From Methanobacteriota archaeon (GTDB lineage Archaea > Thermoplasmatota > Thermoplasmata > RBG-16-68-12 > EA-27), in NCBI GenBank assembly GCA_016207545.1, contig JACQPO010000203.1, positions 1 through 6,615 of the forward strand: a stretch of 6,615 nt of DNA. Reading direction: 5' to 3'. Position 1 is the first letter of the stretch. Every line of letters begins with the position of its first letter. Below the pieces are notes generated by a model. That model searched no databases, had not been told where the DNA came from, and saw only the letters and a list, made by a program, of their open reading frames with translations. This document shows, in pieces, positions 6,488 to 6,615 of this stretch. Position numbers and translations under genes: made by a program.

Positions 6488-6615
6488 GTGGAGCCGCTGC
6501 TCAGGGTCCAGGACCTGAAGGTGTATTTCCGCATACTTAAGGGGACAGTCCACGCGGTCGTCTAGGTGTCGTTCTACCTCGACCGCGGCCAGACGATGGG
6601 CCTCGTGGGGGAGTC
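6488..6615 (+). pseudogene. dppD: Start of a DppD-type peptide transporter ATPase, interrupted by in-frame TAG; runs off the window
   Basis: Starting at GTG 6488 the frame reads MEPLLRVQDLKVYFRILKG then TVHAVV, stop, VSFYLDRGQTMGLVGES. This matches the start of DppD/OppD ATPases, including the aromatic A-loop residue in KVYF and the beginning of Walker A (GES..., completed beyond the window). Family members usually read AVDGVSF here; the second position after AV is TAG (6563-6565). The frame is the same on both sides, so the lesion is a single codon, not a frameshift. It may be a true nonsense mutation, a base error in the assembly, or stop-codon readthrough; a single change such as TAG from GAG or AAG would explain it. 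Reinitiation at GTG 6566 would keep Walker A but lose the A-loop. The ATPase would energise the DppB/DppC channel from the cytoplasm. Identity is confident, pseudogene status is not. Confidence 0.6.

Noticed and set aside
5818..6534. 238-codon open frame on the minus strand opposite the DppC core
   Set aside because: The plus strand carries the conserved permease signature; the antisense product is charged low-complexity sequence.
6530..6543. AT-rich patch CATACTTAAG as a possible TATA box or promoter
   Set aside because: It lies inside the conserved ATPase coding sequence and encodes residues that fit the family; no gene starts at the expected distance within the window.
6566..6615. GTG directly after the TAG as the true ATPase start
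   Set aside because: The sequence before the TAG is clearly DppD-like, with its own Shine-Dalgarno site and the A-loop aromatic residue; starting at 6566 would remove a needed part of the nucleotide site.

Overview
The window is a stretch of one plus-strand operon for an ABC importer of the dipeptide/oligopeptide (Dpp/Opp) family. Gene order is substrate-binding protein (3' part only), DppB-type permease, DppC-type permease, and the first 128 bases of a DppD-type ATPase. The DNA is strongly GC-rich, and Shine-Dalgarno sites are present. The binding protein ends in a C-terminal membrane anchor with a basic tail, as archaeal peptide-binding proteins do. Asn-X-Ser/Thr sites lie only in predicted extracellular parts. 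Together these point to an archaeon, perhaps a high-GC Thermoplasmatota lineage known from metagenomes. That assignment is an inference; no taxonomic marker gene is present.

Layout: 2-1303 is the C-terminal lobe of a family 5 solute-binding protein, then two Ig-like beta domains, a Cys-containing linker and a transmembrane anchor. Bases 1304-1376 hold a strong hairpin with a pyrimidine/T tract, a second hairpin and a strong ribosome binding site. Bases 1377-2975 encode a DppB permease carrying about 215 extra residues between TM1 and TM2. Bases 2977-6483 encode a DppC permease of 1168 residues instead of the usual roughly 300, with about 860 extra residues in the equivalent TM1-TM2 loop. From 6488 an ATPase gene begins; it has an in-frame TAG at 6563-6565, just before its Walker A motif.

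The most notable feature is that all three cell-surface subunits carry extra beta-rich domains on the outer face of the membrane, about 1300 residues in all. The transport cores (TM segments and EAA loops that contact the ATPases) look normal. The DppC insert seems nested: a PQQ-like beta-propeller is interrupted by a separate propeller of seven clear repeats of 46-58 residues with a YASLALD...IAYYD...DLKFASF...W pattern. I read this as an importer with a built-in extracellular superstructure, perhaps for docking the tethered binding protein, holding surface proteases or peptides, or bridging to the S-layer. Its function cannot be told from sequence alone.

The genes are tightly spaced (73 bp, 1 bp and 4 bp) and probably co-transcribed. 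The hairpin after the binding-protein gene probably lowers downstream expression so that binding protein exceeds permease.
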